From Ashinkailepas kermadecensis (taxonomy: Eukaryota > Arthropoda > Thecostraca > Neolepadidae), in assembly GCA_034440615.1 (NCBI GenBank), contig JAOTOM010004793.1:234001-298000 (forward strand): a stretch of DNA of 64,000 bases. Direction: 5' to 3'. Below are positions 23,567 through 36,059 of this stretch, piece after piece (the stretch's first letter is position 1; each line of letters begins with the position of its first letter). The position numbers and the translations under genes are program-made. A model generated the notes under the pieces. That model saw nothing but the letters and a program-made list of their open reading frames with translations, did not search any database and was not told the origin of the DNA.

Positions 23567-26500
23567 GAAGGGGTGCTGATGTGCGAGACAGACGTGGCAG
23601 ACAGGTGCTGATGTGCGAGACAGACGTGGCAGACAGGTGCTGATGTGCGAGACAGACGTGGCAGACAGGTGCTGATGTGCGAGACAGACGTGGTAGACAG
23701 GTGCTGATGTGCGAGACAGACGTGGCAGACAGGTGCTGATGTGCGAGACAGACGTGGTAGACAGGTGCTGATGTGCGAGACAGAGTGGGAAAGGTGCTGA
23801 TGTGCGAGACAGGGCAGACAGGTGCTGATGTGCGAGACAGACGTGGTAGACAGGTGCTGATGTGCGAGACAGCGAGACAGGTGCTGATGTGCGAGACAGA
23901 CGGTGTAGACAGGTGCTGATGTGCGAGACAGACGTGGCAGACAGGTGCTGATGTGCGAGACAGACGTGGCAGACAGGTGCTGATGTGCGAGACAGACGTG
24001 GCAGACAGGTGCTGATGTGCGAGACAGACGTGGCAGACAGGTGCTGATGTGCGAGACAGACGTGGCAGACAGGTGCTGATGTGCGAGACAGACGTGGCAG
24101 ACAGGTGCTGATGTGCGAGACAGACGTGGCAGACAGGTGCTGATGTGCGAGACAGACGTGGCAGACAGGTGCTGATGTGCGAGACAGACGTGGCAGACAG
24201 GTGCTGATGTGCGAGACAGACGTGGCAGACAGGTGCTGATGTGCGAGACAGACGTGGCAGACAGGTGCTGATGTGCGAGACAGACGTGGCAGACAGGTGC
24301 TGATGTGCGAGACAGACGTGGCAGACAGGTGCTGATGTGCGAGACAGACGTGGCAGACAGGTGCTGATGTGCGAGACAGACGTGGCAGACAGGTGCTGAT
24401 GTGCGAGACAGACGTGGCAGACAGGTGCTGATGTGCGAGACAGACGTGGTAGACAGGTGCTGATGTGCGAGACAGACGTGGCAGACAGGTGCTGATGTGC
24501 GAGACAGACGTGGTAGACAGGTGCTGATGTGCGAGACAGACGTGGCAGACAGGTGCTGATGTGCGAGACAGACGTGGCAGACAGGTGCTGATGTGCGAGA
24601 CAGACGTGGCAGACAGGTGCTGATGTGCGAGACAGACGTGGCAGACAGGTGCTGATGTGCGAGACAGACGTGGCAGACAGGTGCTGATGTGCGACGTGGC
24701 AGACAGGTGCTGATGTGCGAGACAGACGTGGTAGACAGGTGCTGATGTGCGAGACAGACGTGGCAGACAGGTGGCAGACAGGTGCTGATGTGCGAGACAG
24801 ACGTGGCAGACAGGTGCTGATGTGCGAGACAGACGTGGTAGACAGGTGCTGATGTGCGAGACAGACGTGGCAGACAGGTGCTGATGTGCGAGACAGACGT
24901 GGCAGACAGGTGCTGATGCAACGTGGAGACAGACGTGGCAGACAGGTGCTGATGTGCGAGACAGACGTGGCAGACAGGTGCTGATGTGCGAGACAGACGT
25001 GGCAGACAGGTGCTGATGTGCGAGACAGACGTGGCAGACAGGTGCTGATGTGCGAGACAGACGTGGTAGACAGGTGCTGATGTGCGAGACAGACGTGGCA
25101 GACAGGTGCTGATGTGCGAGACAGACGTGGCAGACAGGTGCTGATGTGCGAGACAGACGTGGCAGACTGGTATTGTGCGAGACAGACGTGGCAGATGTTA
25201 GACAGGTGCTGATGTGCGAGACAGACGTGGCAGACAGGTGCTGATGTGCGAGACAGACGTGGCAGACAGGTGCTGATGTGCGAGACAGACGTGGCAGACA
25301 GGTGCTGATGTGCGAGACAGACGTGGTAGACAGGTGCTGATGTGCGAGACAGACGTGGCAGACAGGTGCTGATGTGCGAGACAGACGTGGAAGGGGGATG
25401 TGCGAGACAGACGTGGCAGACAGGTGCTGATGTGTGAGACAGACGTGGAGACAGTGTTGATGGCGAGACAGACGTGGTAGACAGGTGCTGATGTGCGAGA
25501 AGACAGAAGGTGTTGATGCGAGACAGACGTGGTAGACAGGTCTGATGCGTGAGACAGACATGGCAGACAGTGTTGATGGCGAGATGGTAGACAGGTGCTG
25601 ATGTGCGAGACAGACGTGGCAGACAGGTGCTGATGTGCGAGACAGACGTGGCAGACAGGTGCTACTGATGCGTGAGACAGACATGGCAGACAGTGTTGAT
25701 GGGAGGCAGACAGGTGCTGATGTGCGAGACAGACGTGGCAGACAGGTGCTGATGTGCGACAGACAGACGGTGGTGAGACAGATGGCAGACAGGTGCTGAT
25801 GTGCGAGACAGACGTGGTAGACAGGTGCTGATGTGCGAGACAGACGTGGCAGACAGGTGCTGATGTGCGAGACAGACGTGGCAGACAGGTGCTGATGTGC
25901 GAGACAGACGTGGCAGACAGGTGCTGATGTGCGAGACAGACGTGGTAGACAGGTGCTGATGTGCGAGACAGACGTGGCAGACAGGTGCTGATGTGCGAGA
26001 CAGACGTGGTAGACTGGTGCTGATGTGCGAGACAGACGTGGCAGACAGGTGCTGATGCGCGAGACAGACGTGGCAGACAGGTGCTGATGTGCGAGACAGA
26101 CGTGGTAGACAGGTGCTGATGTGCGAGACAGACGTGGTAGACAGGTGCTGATGTGCGAGACAGACGTGGTGCAGACAGGTGCTGATGTGCGAGACAGACG
26201 TGGCAGACAGGTGCTGATGTGCGAGACAGACGTGGTCAGACAGGTGCTGATGTGCGAGACAGACGTGGTAGACAGGTGCTGATGTGCGAGACAGACGTGG
26301 CAGACAGGTGCTGATGTGCGAGACAGACGTGGCAGACAGGTGCTGATGTGCGAGACAGACGTGGTAGACAGGTGCTGATGTGCGAGACAGACGTGGCAGA
26401 CAGGTGCTGATGTGCGAGACAGACGTGGTAGACAGGTGCTGATGTGCGAGACAGACGTGGCAGACAGGTGCTGATGTGCGAGACAGACGTGGTAGACAGG

Positions 26501-27136
26501 TGCTGATGTGCGAGACAGACGTGGTAGACAGGTGCTGATGTGCGAGACAGACGTGGCAGACAGGTGCTGATGTGCGAGACAGACGTGGTAGACAGGTGCT
26601 GATGTTTGCGAGACAGACGTGGTAGACAGGTGCTGATGTGCGAGACAGACGTGGTAGACAGGTGCTGATGTGCGAGACAGACGTGGTAGACAGGTGCTGA
26701 TGTGCGAGACAGACGTGGCAGACAGGTGCTGATGTGCGAGACAGACGTGGTAGACAGGTGCTGATGTGCGAGACAGACGTGGCAGACAGGTGCTGATGTG
26801 CGAGACAGACGTGGTAGACAGGTGCTGATGTGCGAGACAGACGTGGCAGACGTGAGGTGCTGATGTGCGAGACAGACGTGGCAGACAGGTGCTGATGTGC
26901 GAGACAGACGTGGTAGACAGGTGCTGATGTGCGAGACAGACGTGGCAGACTGGTACTGATGCGTGAGACAGACATGGCAGACAGTGTTGATGGCGAGACA
27001 GACGTGGCAGACAGTGTTGATGTGCGAGACGGACGTGGCAGACAGGTGCTAATGTGCAAGACAGACGTGGCAGACAGGTGCTGATGCGCGAGACAGACGT
27101 GGCAGACAGGTGCTGATGTGCGAGACAGACGTGGTC
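23567..27136. repeat. 32-bp minisatellite, about 110 units, 3.6 kb
   Basis: The unit GTGCTGATGTGCGAGACAGA then CGTGGCAGACAG repeats every 32 bp with a main variant (GGTAG for GGCAG) interspersed irregularly. Small deletions cluster at 25380-25790 and near 23790-23900, where units are shortened. The unit has no stop codon in any minus-strand frame, and three units make 96 bp, so minus-strand open frames of 471 and 1232 codons arise with no unique protein sequence. There are no non-repetitive spacers, so this is not a CRISPR array. Confidence 0.97.
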
Positions 27137-27304
27137 CTTGGATGACGCCGGTCCGACGAGGTAGCCACGGTGCAGAACCTCCACGGCCTCTATCAAACGT
27201 AAAATGTGCATACCCATACTACACCCCACCAGTGTTAGTTAGCCCTTTCCTCACGGGCAAAACCCAACACGGGCCCAACACAGACCCAACACGGAGGCTG
27301 TAGA

Positions 27305-27650
27305 GGCAGCCAATTGTGGGGGGGGCGCAAAAGCCAACCGAAGCCTTCTGACACGGTTGTGTGCGATGATATACGTCAGAGGCCAGGCTGTGACCACAAA
27401 AGCCAACCAAAGCCTGACAGGGTTGTATGTGGTGACACACATCAGGGGTGACATACATAATACATGGCTGTGACCACAAAAGCCAACCGCAGCCTGATAC
27501 GGTTGTGTGTGATGATATACTTCAGCGGCCAGGCTGTGACTACAAAAGCCAACCAAAGCCTTCTGACACGCCTTCTGCATTCTGATATACGTTAGGGGCC
27601 AGGATGTGACCACAAAAGCCAACCAAAGCCTCCTGACAGGGCTGTGTGTG
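27305..27650. repeat. About 66- to 70-bp tandem repeat, 5 units
   Basis: Units containing ACAAAAGCCAACCAAAGCCT, then ACACGGTTGTGTG, GATATACGTCAG and GGCCAGGCTGTGACC recur about five times with indels. No coding content supported. Confidence 0.85.
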
Positions 27651-28050
27651 GTAGATGTTGTGTCATTGCGTCGTGTCACCATTGTGACACCCATGTCAGT
27701 GCAGCCGAGCGGTGCGCGTGACAAATCCTGGTCAGGTAGTCGTCGCGGGGTAGCGGAGGGGTCAGACGCGGCTGAGCGGCAAAGGTGAGCGAACCGCCCA
27801 GTTGGACGGTTGTCCGTCACTGGTGCCTGTGGAAACTTGGAGACATAATGTCGCTGGTGCTTGCTTTTGTTGGATTGGAGTAGCTGTTCAAGCTGTTGTT
27901 CGTGTGGCCGCCGTTTGGTTAGCTATCGGCCCGATCAATAACAGGGCAGCAACCGCTGGTGGTTTCGGAGAACCTGTCGGAATTGAGAACCAGTTACGGC
28001 ACAAACGAGGCAAAACCTAAACTATCACTGCCAGGCGAAACGAGCTTGCC
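27651..28050. other. Spacer, nothing recognised
   Basis: Moderately GC-rich unique sequence between tandem arrays. Short frames lack domains. Confidence 0.4.
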
Positions 28051-28059
28051 TACACATTA

Positions 28060-28250
28060 TTGCACGCGCAGTGGTAGGGTAGTTTAGGTCAAGGAAGAAT
28101 AGCTCCTACATGCGCAGTTGCAAGGTTGTTCAGGTCAAGAAAGAAAAGCTCCTACATGCGCAGTTGTAAGGTAGTTCAAGTCAAGAAAGAATAGCTTCCA
28201 CATGCGCAGTTGTAAGGTAGCTTAGGTCAAGAAAGAATACATCCTATACG
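28060..28250. repeat. 46- to 47-bp tandem repeat, 4 units
   Basis: Four copies of a unit reading GCGCAGTTGTAAGGTAGTTC, AGGTCAAGAAAGAATAGCTC, CTACAT. Copies differ at a few positions. No coding content. Confidence 0.88.
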
Positions 28251-28269
28251 AAATGATGTGTGTTGAGTT

Positions 28270-31143
28270 CCTCCGCTGCACCATGGCTGGGGCGTGGCTG
28301 TGTACGGTGCAGTGCAGAGTCACCCTGCCATGACTCCTCCGCTGTACCATGGCTGGACGTGGCTGTGCACGGTACAGTGCAGAGTCACCCTGCCATGACT
28401 CCTCCGCTGTACCATGGCTGGGCGTGGCTGTGCACGGTGCAGTGCAGAGTCACCCTGCCATGACTCCTCCGCTGTAACATGGCTAGGACGTGGCTGTGCA
28501 CGGTGCAGTGCAGAGTCACCCTGCCATGACTCCTCCGCTGTACCATGGCTGGACGTGGCTGTGCACGGTACAGTGCAGAGTCACCCTGCCATAACTCCTC
28601 CGCTGTACCATGGCTGGACGTGGCTGTGCACGGTACAGTGCAGAGTCACCCTGCCATGACTCCTCCGCTGTACCATGGCTGGACGTGGCTGTGCACGGTG
28701 CAGTGCAGAGTCACCCTGCCATGACTCCTCTGCTGTACCATGGCTGGACGTGGCTGTGCACGGTGCAGTGCAGAGTCACCCTGCCATGACTCCTCTGCTG
28801 TACCATGGCTGGACGTGGCTGTGCACGGTGCAGTGCAGAGTCACCCTGCCATGACTCCTCTGCTGTACCATGGCTGGACGTGGCTGTGCACGGTGCAGTG
28901 CAGAGTCACCCTGCCATGACTCGTCTGCTGTACCATGGCTGGACGTGGCTGTGCACGGTGCAGTGCAGAGTCACCCTGCCATGACTCCTCCGCTGTACCA
29001 TGGCTAGGACGTGGCTGTGCACGGTGCAGTGCAGAGTCACCCTGCCATGACTCCTCCGCTGTACCATGGCTGGACGTGGCTGTGCACGGTGCAGTGCAGA
29101 GTCACCCTGCCATGACTCCTCCGCTGTACCATGGCTAGGACGTGGCTGTGTACAGTGCAGTGCAGAGTCACCCTACCATGACTCCTCCGCTGTACCATGG
29201 CTAGGCGTGGCTGTGCACGGTGCAGTGCAGAGTCACCCTGCCATGACTCCTCCGCTGTACCATGGCTAGGCGTGGCTGTGCACGGTGCAGTGCAGAGTCA
29301 CCCTGCCATGACTCCTCCGCTGTAACATGGCTGGACGTGGCTGTGCACGGTACAGTGCAGAGTCACCCTGCCATGACTCCTCCGCTGTACCATGGCTGGG
29401 CGTGGCTGTGCACGGTGCAGTGCAGAGTCACCCTGCCATGACTCCTCTGCTGTACCATGGCTGGACGTGGCTGTGCACGGTGCAGTGCAGAGTCACCCTG
29501 CCATGACTCCTCCGCTGTACCATGGCTGGACGTGGCTGTGCACGGTGCAGTGCAGAGTCACCCTGCCATGACTCATCCGCTGTACCATGGCTGGGCGTGG
29601 CTGTGCACGGTGCAGTGCAGAGTCACCCTGCCATGACTCCTCTGCTGTAACATGGCTGGACGTGGCTGTGCACGGTGCAGTGCAGAGTCACCCTGCCATG
29701 ACTCCTCCGCTGTACCATGGCTGGACGTGGCTGTGCACGGTGCAGTGCAGAGTCACCCTACCATGACTCCTCCGCTGTACCATGGCTGGACGTGGCTGTG
29801 CACGGTACAGTGCAGAGTCACCCTGCCATGACTCCTCCGCTGTTCCATGGCTGGACGTGGCTGTGCACGGTGCAGTGCAGAGTCACCCTGCCATGACTCC
29901 TCCGCTGTACCATGGCTAGGACGTGGCTGTGCACGGTGCAGTGCAGAGTCACCCTGCCATGACTCCTCCGCTGTACCATGGCTGGACGTGGCTGTGCACG
30001 GTACAGTGCAGTGTCACCCTGTCATGACTCCTCTGCTGTACCATGGCTGGACGTGGCTGTGCACGGTGCAGTGCAGAGTCACCCTGCCATGACTCCTCCG
30101 CTGTACCATGGCTGGGGCGTGGCTGTGCACGGTGCAGTGCAGAGTCACCCTGCCATGACTCCTCCGCTGTACCATGGCTAGGACGTGGCTGTGCACGGTG
30201 CAGTGCAGAGTCACCCTGCCATGACTCCTCTGCTGTACCATGGCTGGACGTGGCTGTGCACGGTGCAGTGCAGAGTCACCCTGCCATGACTCCTCCGCTG
30301 TACCATGGCTGGACGTGGCTGTGCACGGTGCAGTGCAGAGTCACCCTGCCATGACTCATCCGCTGTACCATGGCTGGGCGTGGCTGTGCACGGTGCAGTG
30401 CAGAGTCACCCTGCCATGACTCCTCTGCTGTAACATGGCTGGACGTGGCTGTGCACGGTGCAGTGCAGAGTCACCCTGCCATGACTCCTCCGCTGTACCA
30501 TGGCTGGACGTGGCTGTGCACGGTGCAGTGCAGAGTCACCCTACCATGACTCCTCCGCTGTACCATGGCTGGACGTGGCTGTGCACGGTACAGTGCAGAG
30601 TCACCCTGCCATGACTCCTCCGCTGTTCCATGGCTGGACGTGGCTGTGCACGGTGCAGTGCAGAGTCACCCTGCCATGACTCCTCCGCTGTACCATGGCT
30701 AGGACGTGGCTGTGCACGGTGCAGTGCAGAGTCACCCTGCCATGACTCCTCCGCTGTACCATGGCTGGACGTGGCTGTGCACGGTACAGTGCAGTGTCAC
30801 CCTGTCATGACTCCTCTGCTGTACCATGGCTGGACGTGGCTGTGCACGGTGCAGTGCAGAGTCACCCTGCCATGACTCCTCCGCTGTACCATGGCTGGGG
30901 CGTGGCTGTGCACGGTGCAGTGCAGAGTCACCCTGCCATGACTCCTCCGCTGTACCATGGCTAGGACGTGGCTGTGCACGGTGCAGTGCAGAGTCACCCT
31001 GCCATGACTCCTCCGCTGTAACATGGCTGGACGTGGCTGTGCACGGTGCAGTGCAGAGTCACCCTGCTATGACTCCTCCGCTGTACCATGGCTAGGACGT
31101 GGCTGTGCACGGTACAGTGCAGTGTCACCCTGCCATGACTCCT
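28270..31143. repeat. 65-bp minisatellite, about 44 units, with a 783-bp higher-order duplication
   Basis: The unit is TGACTCCTCCGCTGTACCAT, GGCTGGACGTGGCTGTGCAC, GGTGCAGTGCAGAGTCACCC, TGCCA (65 bp; some units 66 from GGGGCG or AGGACG variants). Rare variants repeat at an exact 783-bp offset: CTCATCCGC at 29573 and 30356, GCTGTTCCATGG at about 29840 and 30623, and CACCCTGTCATGAC at about 30014 and 30797. A block of 12 units (29401-30183) was therefore duplicated in tandem (30184-30966) very recently. Open frames here are artefacts. Confidence 0.96.
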
Positions 31144-32004
31144 CCGTATCATTCCGCAACTGCAAATCCAATGGTGCACAGAAGCGTGCAGTGTTCGGTG
31201 ATGCGTGACCAATTCACGTCATGGCCACTCATCGATACATTGTTGTTCAATATACGGCGCTTGGCATCAGAATGCTGTTCACGGCCGGCTGCCCCGGTGT
31301 AATTTTCTCCTGTCGGACAAGTTGCGCTCGCAGCATCATAATGGATCGTAAGAAAGAAATGCATCGTTCGCTGCAGGGCGTCGTCTAACATGTCAGCTGG
31401 GAGGTCGAAACCCCCTTATCTGCGATGCTCGTGGGGCTCTTCCCTTCAGTGACCATTCCCCACCATTGGCTTAGCATTGCTGGAGGGAAGGCGGAGTCTG
31501 GTTCGCCTGGATGGTCTGTCCGCAGTTACCAGTGGGCGCAACCCCCGGTCAAAACTCCCTAAAAGAGGAGCTGATTCGCTGTGTCCGCTCCAGCCGACAT
31601 TGCCAGACATTGCCAGATCGCTCTCCGTACCGATGCGCTTTGCCGGCCTCCAAGCCACGACCGAGCAGCAGCGTCTGCCATGCACATGTCAGCCGTGTCG
31701 GCTTACGCCTGCGCCGGCCAGGCGGGTTAGCCAGTTCCAGAGAGACCCTCTGCATCGGCGCATTGTCCTGTCGATTTAAGTGCCGGCTGGTGAGGCATCG
31801 ACTGGGAGCTGAACATGTGCGCTGCATCAGTTGGCACTACCGGACAGACATGGCGACGCATTGTTGGCTCGACTCGCGCCGCCCCTCCCATCTGTCCCAG
31901 CGTCCCTCTGCATACTTTATACTGTACACTGTATAATTTGCATAGTGCTTCGCCGTGTGACGACGTCAAAACTCTGAGAGCGTTCCGTCTTCGGTGGCCT
32001 CGGT
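31144..32004. other. Spacer, nothing confident
   Basis: Moderately GC-rich unique sequence. Several overlapping short frames on both strands (for example about 100-140 codons near 31477-31936) are mutually exclusive and without a recognisable domain. Confidence 0.4.
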
Positions 32005-32420
32005 CCAGACAGACACACATATGTACAGTGAGTCGGACCAGTGTTCATTTCTGACAGACACACATATGCACAGCGAGTCAGACGAGTGTTCCGTTTTGAC
32101 AGACACACCGTCCAACAGTGGGTCAGACCGGTGGTCAGTTCTGACAGACACACAGAAGTACAGTGAGTCAGACCGGTGTTTTGCAGTTCTGACAGACACA
32201 CAATCTTACAGTGGGTCAGACAAATGTTCAGTTCGGACTGACACAGGGTCCTATAGTGAGTCAGACCCGTGTTCAGTTCTGACATACAAACAGATGCACA
32301 GTGAGTCAGATCGGCGTCCAGTTCTGACAAACACACAGTCCTATAGTGTGTCAGACCAATGTTCAGTTCTGACAGACACACAGTCCTACAGTGAGTCAGA
32401 CCGGTATCAGTTTTGACAAG
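32005..32420. repeat. 45-bp minisatellite, about 9 units
   Basis: The unit TGACAGACACACAGTCCTAC, AGTGAGTCAGACCGGTGTTC, AGTTC repeats about nine times. Frame-preserving length gives a 15-residue plus-strand repeat (SVLTDTQSYSESDRC type) and a matching minus-strand one. No unique coding flank. Confidence 0.93.
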
Positions 32421-32664
32421 CACAGTCTTACGGTCAGTCGGATCTGTGTTCAGTCTGATCAATGCTACATAAATACTTAGTCCCGACCAATGTTTGGTTT
32501 CTGTTAAAATAAAGTTGAGCATCGAGTAGGGATATTTTTGTTTTGTCTTACTGACTTCCAGGTTCGCCAGGGAGACATGACATTCTCAGATGAATCTGTC
32601 ACCGGCGGTGGACGTGCGATCTGTCACTAGCGATCAACTTGTCATTTCTCAGTGGCGGGCAACT

Positions 32665-33080
32665 TGTCAAGCGTCAGTGGCGAGCCATGTGTCATCTTTG
32701 TGCGGCGTCAGTGGCGAGCCATGTGTCATCTTTGTGCGGCGTCAGTGGCGAGCCATGTGTCATCTTTGTGCGGCGTCAGTGTCAGCCATGTGTCATCTTT
32801 GTGCGGCGTCAGTGTCAGCCATGTGTCATCTTTGTGCGGCGTCAGTGGCGAGCCATGTGTCATCTTTGTGCGGCGTCAGTGGCGAGCCATGTGTCATCTT
32901 TGTGCGGCGTCAGTGGCGAGCCATGTGTCATCTTTGTGCGGCGTCAGTGGCGAGCCATGTGTCATCTTTGTGCGGCGTCAGTGGCGAGCCATGTGTCATC
33001 TTTGTGCGGCGTCAGTGGCGAGCCATGTGTCATCTTTGTGCGGCGTCAGTGGCGAGCCATGTGTCATCTTTGTGCGGCGT
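32665..33080. repeat. 34-bp minisatellite, 12 units
   Basis: The unit GTCAGTGGCGAGCCATGTGT, CATCTTTGTGCGGC repeats about twelve times, nearly identical; two units are shortened to GTCAGTGTCAGCC. All three plus frames are open through it and merge with downstream repeats, producing spurious frames up to 273 codons. Confidence 0.95.
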
Positions 33081-33184
33081 TTCAAGAAATGCTCAAGCCG
33101 GTCAGCGAAGCACGCGGTTTCGAGGCCGGTTTCGAGGCCGGTTTTTCACGCTTCACGATCTTGGCTCTGTCAGCGTCCGGACTG

Positions 33185-33440
33185 TAGACCTCACGTGCTC
33201 CCGACGCCTGGCTACCGAGGACAGTGGCCGTGGTCTGTCCGCAGCCGGGCTGTAGACCTCACGTGCTCCCGACGCCTGGCTACCGACGCCTGGCTACCGA
33301 GGGCAGAGGTCGTGGTCTGTCCGCAGCCGGGCTGTAGACCTCACGTGCTCCCGACGCCTGGCTACCGAGGGCAGCAGCCGTGGTCCGTCGGTGTCCGACC
33401 GGCTGGCGCTGCTCTGATGGGCCCCGCTCGCTCCGTGTGC
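33185..33440. repeat. About 68-bp tandem repeat, 3 to 4 units
   Basis: Units contain GTAGACCTCACGTGCTCCCG, ACGCCTGGCTACCGAGG and GTGGTCTGTCCGCAGCCGGG. A short 14-bp repeat (TTTCGAGGCCGGTT) precedes it at about 33117-33147. Non-coding as far as can be judged. Confidence 0.85.
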
Positions 33441-36059
33441 CGCCCCTCACCGCTACATGGCTGCCAACGCTAAACGGTGTGCAATTTGGCCGCGCGATTT
33501 TAAATCAAATAAAGACAAATGTTCACGATAATATTGGAGTTGGCTGCAGATGCTAATCGCGGTGGTAAATGGTGGCATAGCGTGCAATCTCCTCTGTGTT
33601 TGGAAATTAATTGGGCCGGTTTTGTGTAGCATGGGGAGATCTCCGGATAAGCAGCACCTAGAACCATGGCGAACGTGCTCACTGATTAACTGTCTGGCTC
33701 GGAGGAAGTGCTCCGAGGGCAGACATGGCATCCATCCATTGGCCGCCAAATTGGACGTTACGTCGAACCACCAGGCCAAGCGTATCGTGTTCTGCAGCGG
33801 CTGGGCCTATCGTCAGGGGCTGGCTGGTCGGGCTCCCCGCCACCTTCGTCCATAGAGGGTAGAACAGGCGTACAGTGAAAGCTAACCTTCTTGGACGTAA
33901 GCGTCCATGTACATGCAGGCAAGCATGTGTGAATGTGTACCGAATGAAGACAAAAGCTGGAAAATGAATTAATGCGCGAAGTGAATGCCCGCGCCGGTAT
34001 AAGACGGGAGACATCAGAACCTTCTTCAGAAGAGCTATTAACACGTTCCTCTGCATGCAGTTATCTGCATCATGAGGTTGACACCATGAAACAGCTTTCA
34101 GTCAATAATAGCTATTGGCTATCTATTAAGCACAAATGATGATGAAATCAAGAAATATCTTCATCTCCTCATAAGTAGGTACTAAAAATCAACTGGGAAG
34201 CAAATCTGCTGGCGGGATGCACGTCATTTCCTATAGAAAGCGGCTGAGCCCAGCTTACAAAGCTAATTGGCGGATACTGAGGCAGATACTGGAATCAATG
34301 TGAGGCCATCCAGCGTCAATGGCAAAATCGCACACGTCATATTTTGCAAAGGCCAAAAACATTACGTTTAGTGATGCAAAACGATCAAGTAAAGGAGCCC
34401 TCACTTTTCTCTTTAGCTCTTAAGGCGCCCTGTTCATCCCTCAGGGATCCCTTCAAACCCTAGGAGCATCCCAGCCCTCTCTGGCCATCAGGCGCCCTGT
34501 TTACTCCTCAGGGACCCTTAGAGCCCTGCATTTCCTCAGCTTTTAGGGACCCTTTTCAGCCGAGGCGGCTCTTTCCAGCTGGTATGGGCATTCCAGCTCT
34601 CAGGCGGGCACCCTCTTGTCCTCACGACCCTCGCCAATCCTCAGGGTGGACGCTTTCAAGTCTTAGAGCCCCTTCCTCACTATCCATCGGATTCATTTTT
34701 ATTTTTATTCGGCTACATCTCTGTGCCAAGGCTTTGTGTGGCCATTGAAGGCCCCTGAAGACGGTCGCCTGAGGAACCTCCTCGGATCCGGCAGACAGAG
34801 GGCGGCTGCCCCTCTCCTCTTGACTATGCCACTGGTCGCAATGTCTCACGCGATACTATGACCGTGCTTCTTTCTGCCGTACTCTAAAATACACAAAATA
34901 CCAACTATCTTAATCTCCTCCACATTATCGTCTAATATTTATGCTATTTAGACTATTCATTTATCACGACCTATTCATTTACCCGTAAAAGTGATAATAA
35001 ATTGCTGGACTTTGACTCCTTTCTCCTTCGTGCATTGGATCAAGGAGTCAAAGATCATTCGGATTAAAAGCCTACCTTACTTTCGTTTGCTCATGATAGC
35101 TGACTCTTACCTCCTTAGACCCAACAAAGCAATTACAAGCGAAGGTCAAGCGCCGACCGGTCTACTGTCGTGTGCATACGAAATCATCCACGAGGCCAGC
35201 TCGACCAGATCGGACCGGACCCGACTTGACCAAACCAGCCTGTATGTATTTTTTGTATGTATTTACTACAGGCACATCCACGGACCACGGTGACTATTAT
35301 CGTGCCCGTTGAAATGAGTGAGACAAACAGGAATGGGGATATGACTATAGGCGATGGGACGCGAGAAGAATGTAAGGCTAGGGGCTACTGGGCGAGGTGA
35401 GAATGCTGCAGCGTGTGGCATGTCAGCCAGTATCGGCGCCTCGCTCAACAAACAGCAGGCAGCAGGATGCAGGGGTAGGGAACAAGTAAACAAATCAGTG
35501 CAATGGAATGAGGAAAGGATTGCCTTGTGAACACGAGATTCAATTCGTAATGAGTGGCTCGTGGACTTCAAGCACTTCAAACGGAGATCACGATGCACAA
35601 ATGCATATTTTGCATGCACTGCACTGCACTATGTGTCTGGTCGTTGATCGTTTGTACAAATATTGATCATAGCCGTCATACTTTTGGAACCTCTGGCTAC
35701 CATGCTTGAAGTGCTTGCTTTCCTTCTGCATAATGCGTCTCGCTTGACAATTTTGACAACTAATAGCATTCATAACAATATGTTCTATAAATGCTCGCCA
35801 GCTTAAAAAACAAAATGCAAAACTAGTGTGTGGCATCACTTCCCATGCCCGCATGGCACAAATCCTTCCCCTCCCCCACAAAAAGGAACACATAATAGAG
35901 TTCGTGCCCTTTGGACTGTCATGTCCAGGAACTTAAGGCGCAGTGTATTTAGTGTACAAATCTAGGCATATCATGATATAATGTTATGTATTTCCGAGTG
36001 CTCCATCAACTGGGCGTCCAGATCTCCACGGCAATGACAAGGACAAAAACACGATTCTA
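33441..36059. other. 2.6 kb without a supported gene
   Basis: Unique sequence. A loosely repetitive CCCTCAGGGACCC-rich stretch runs from about 34395 to 34830 and ends CTATGCCACTG at about 34833, which resembles an hAT-type terminus, but I found no partner. Short frames on both strands have no domain. Confidence 0.4.

Noticed and set aside
23567..27136. CRISPR-like array
   Set aside because: Units are head-to-tail with no unique spacers, there are no cas genes, and the context is eukaryotic.
23506..27229. Open frames of 471, 465 and 1232 codons on the minus strand
   Set aside because: They consist only of the 32-bp minisatellite read in frame; three overlapping frames are equally open and no unique protein domain is attached.
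34395..34860. Another hAT-like unit ending CTATGCCACTG
   Set aside because: The right end looks right, but I could not find a left end with a matching flank.
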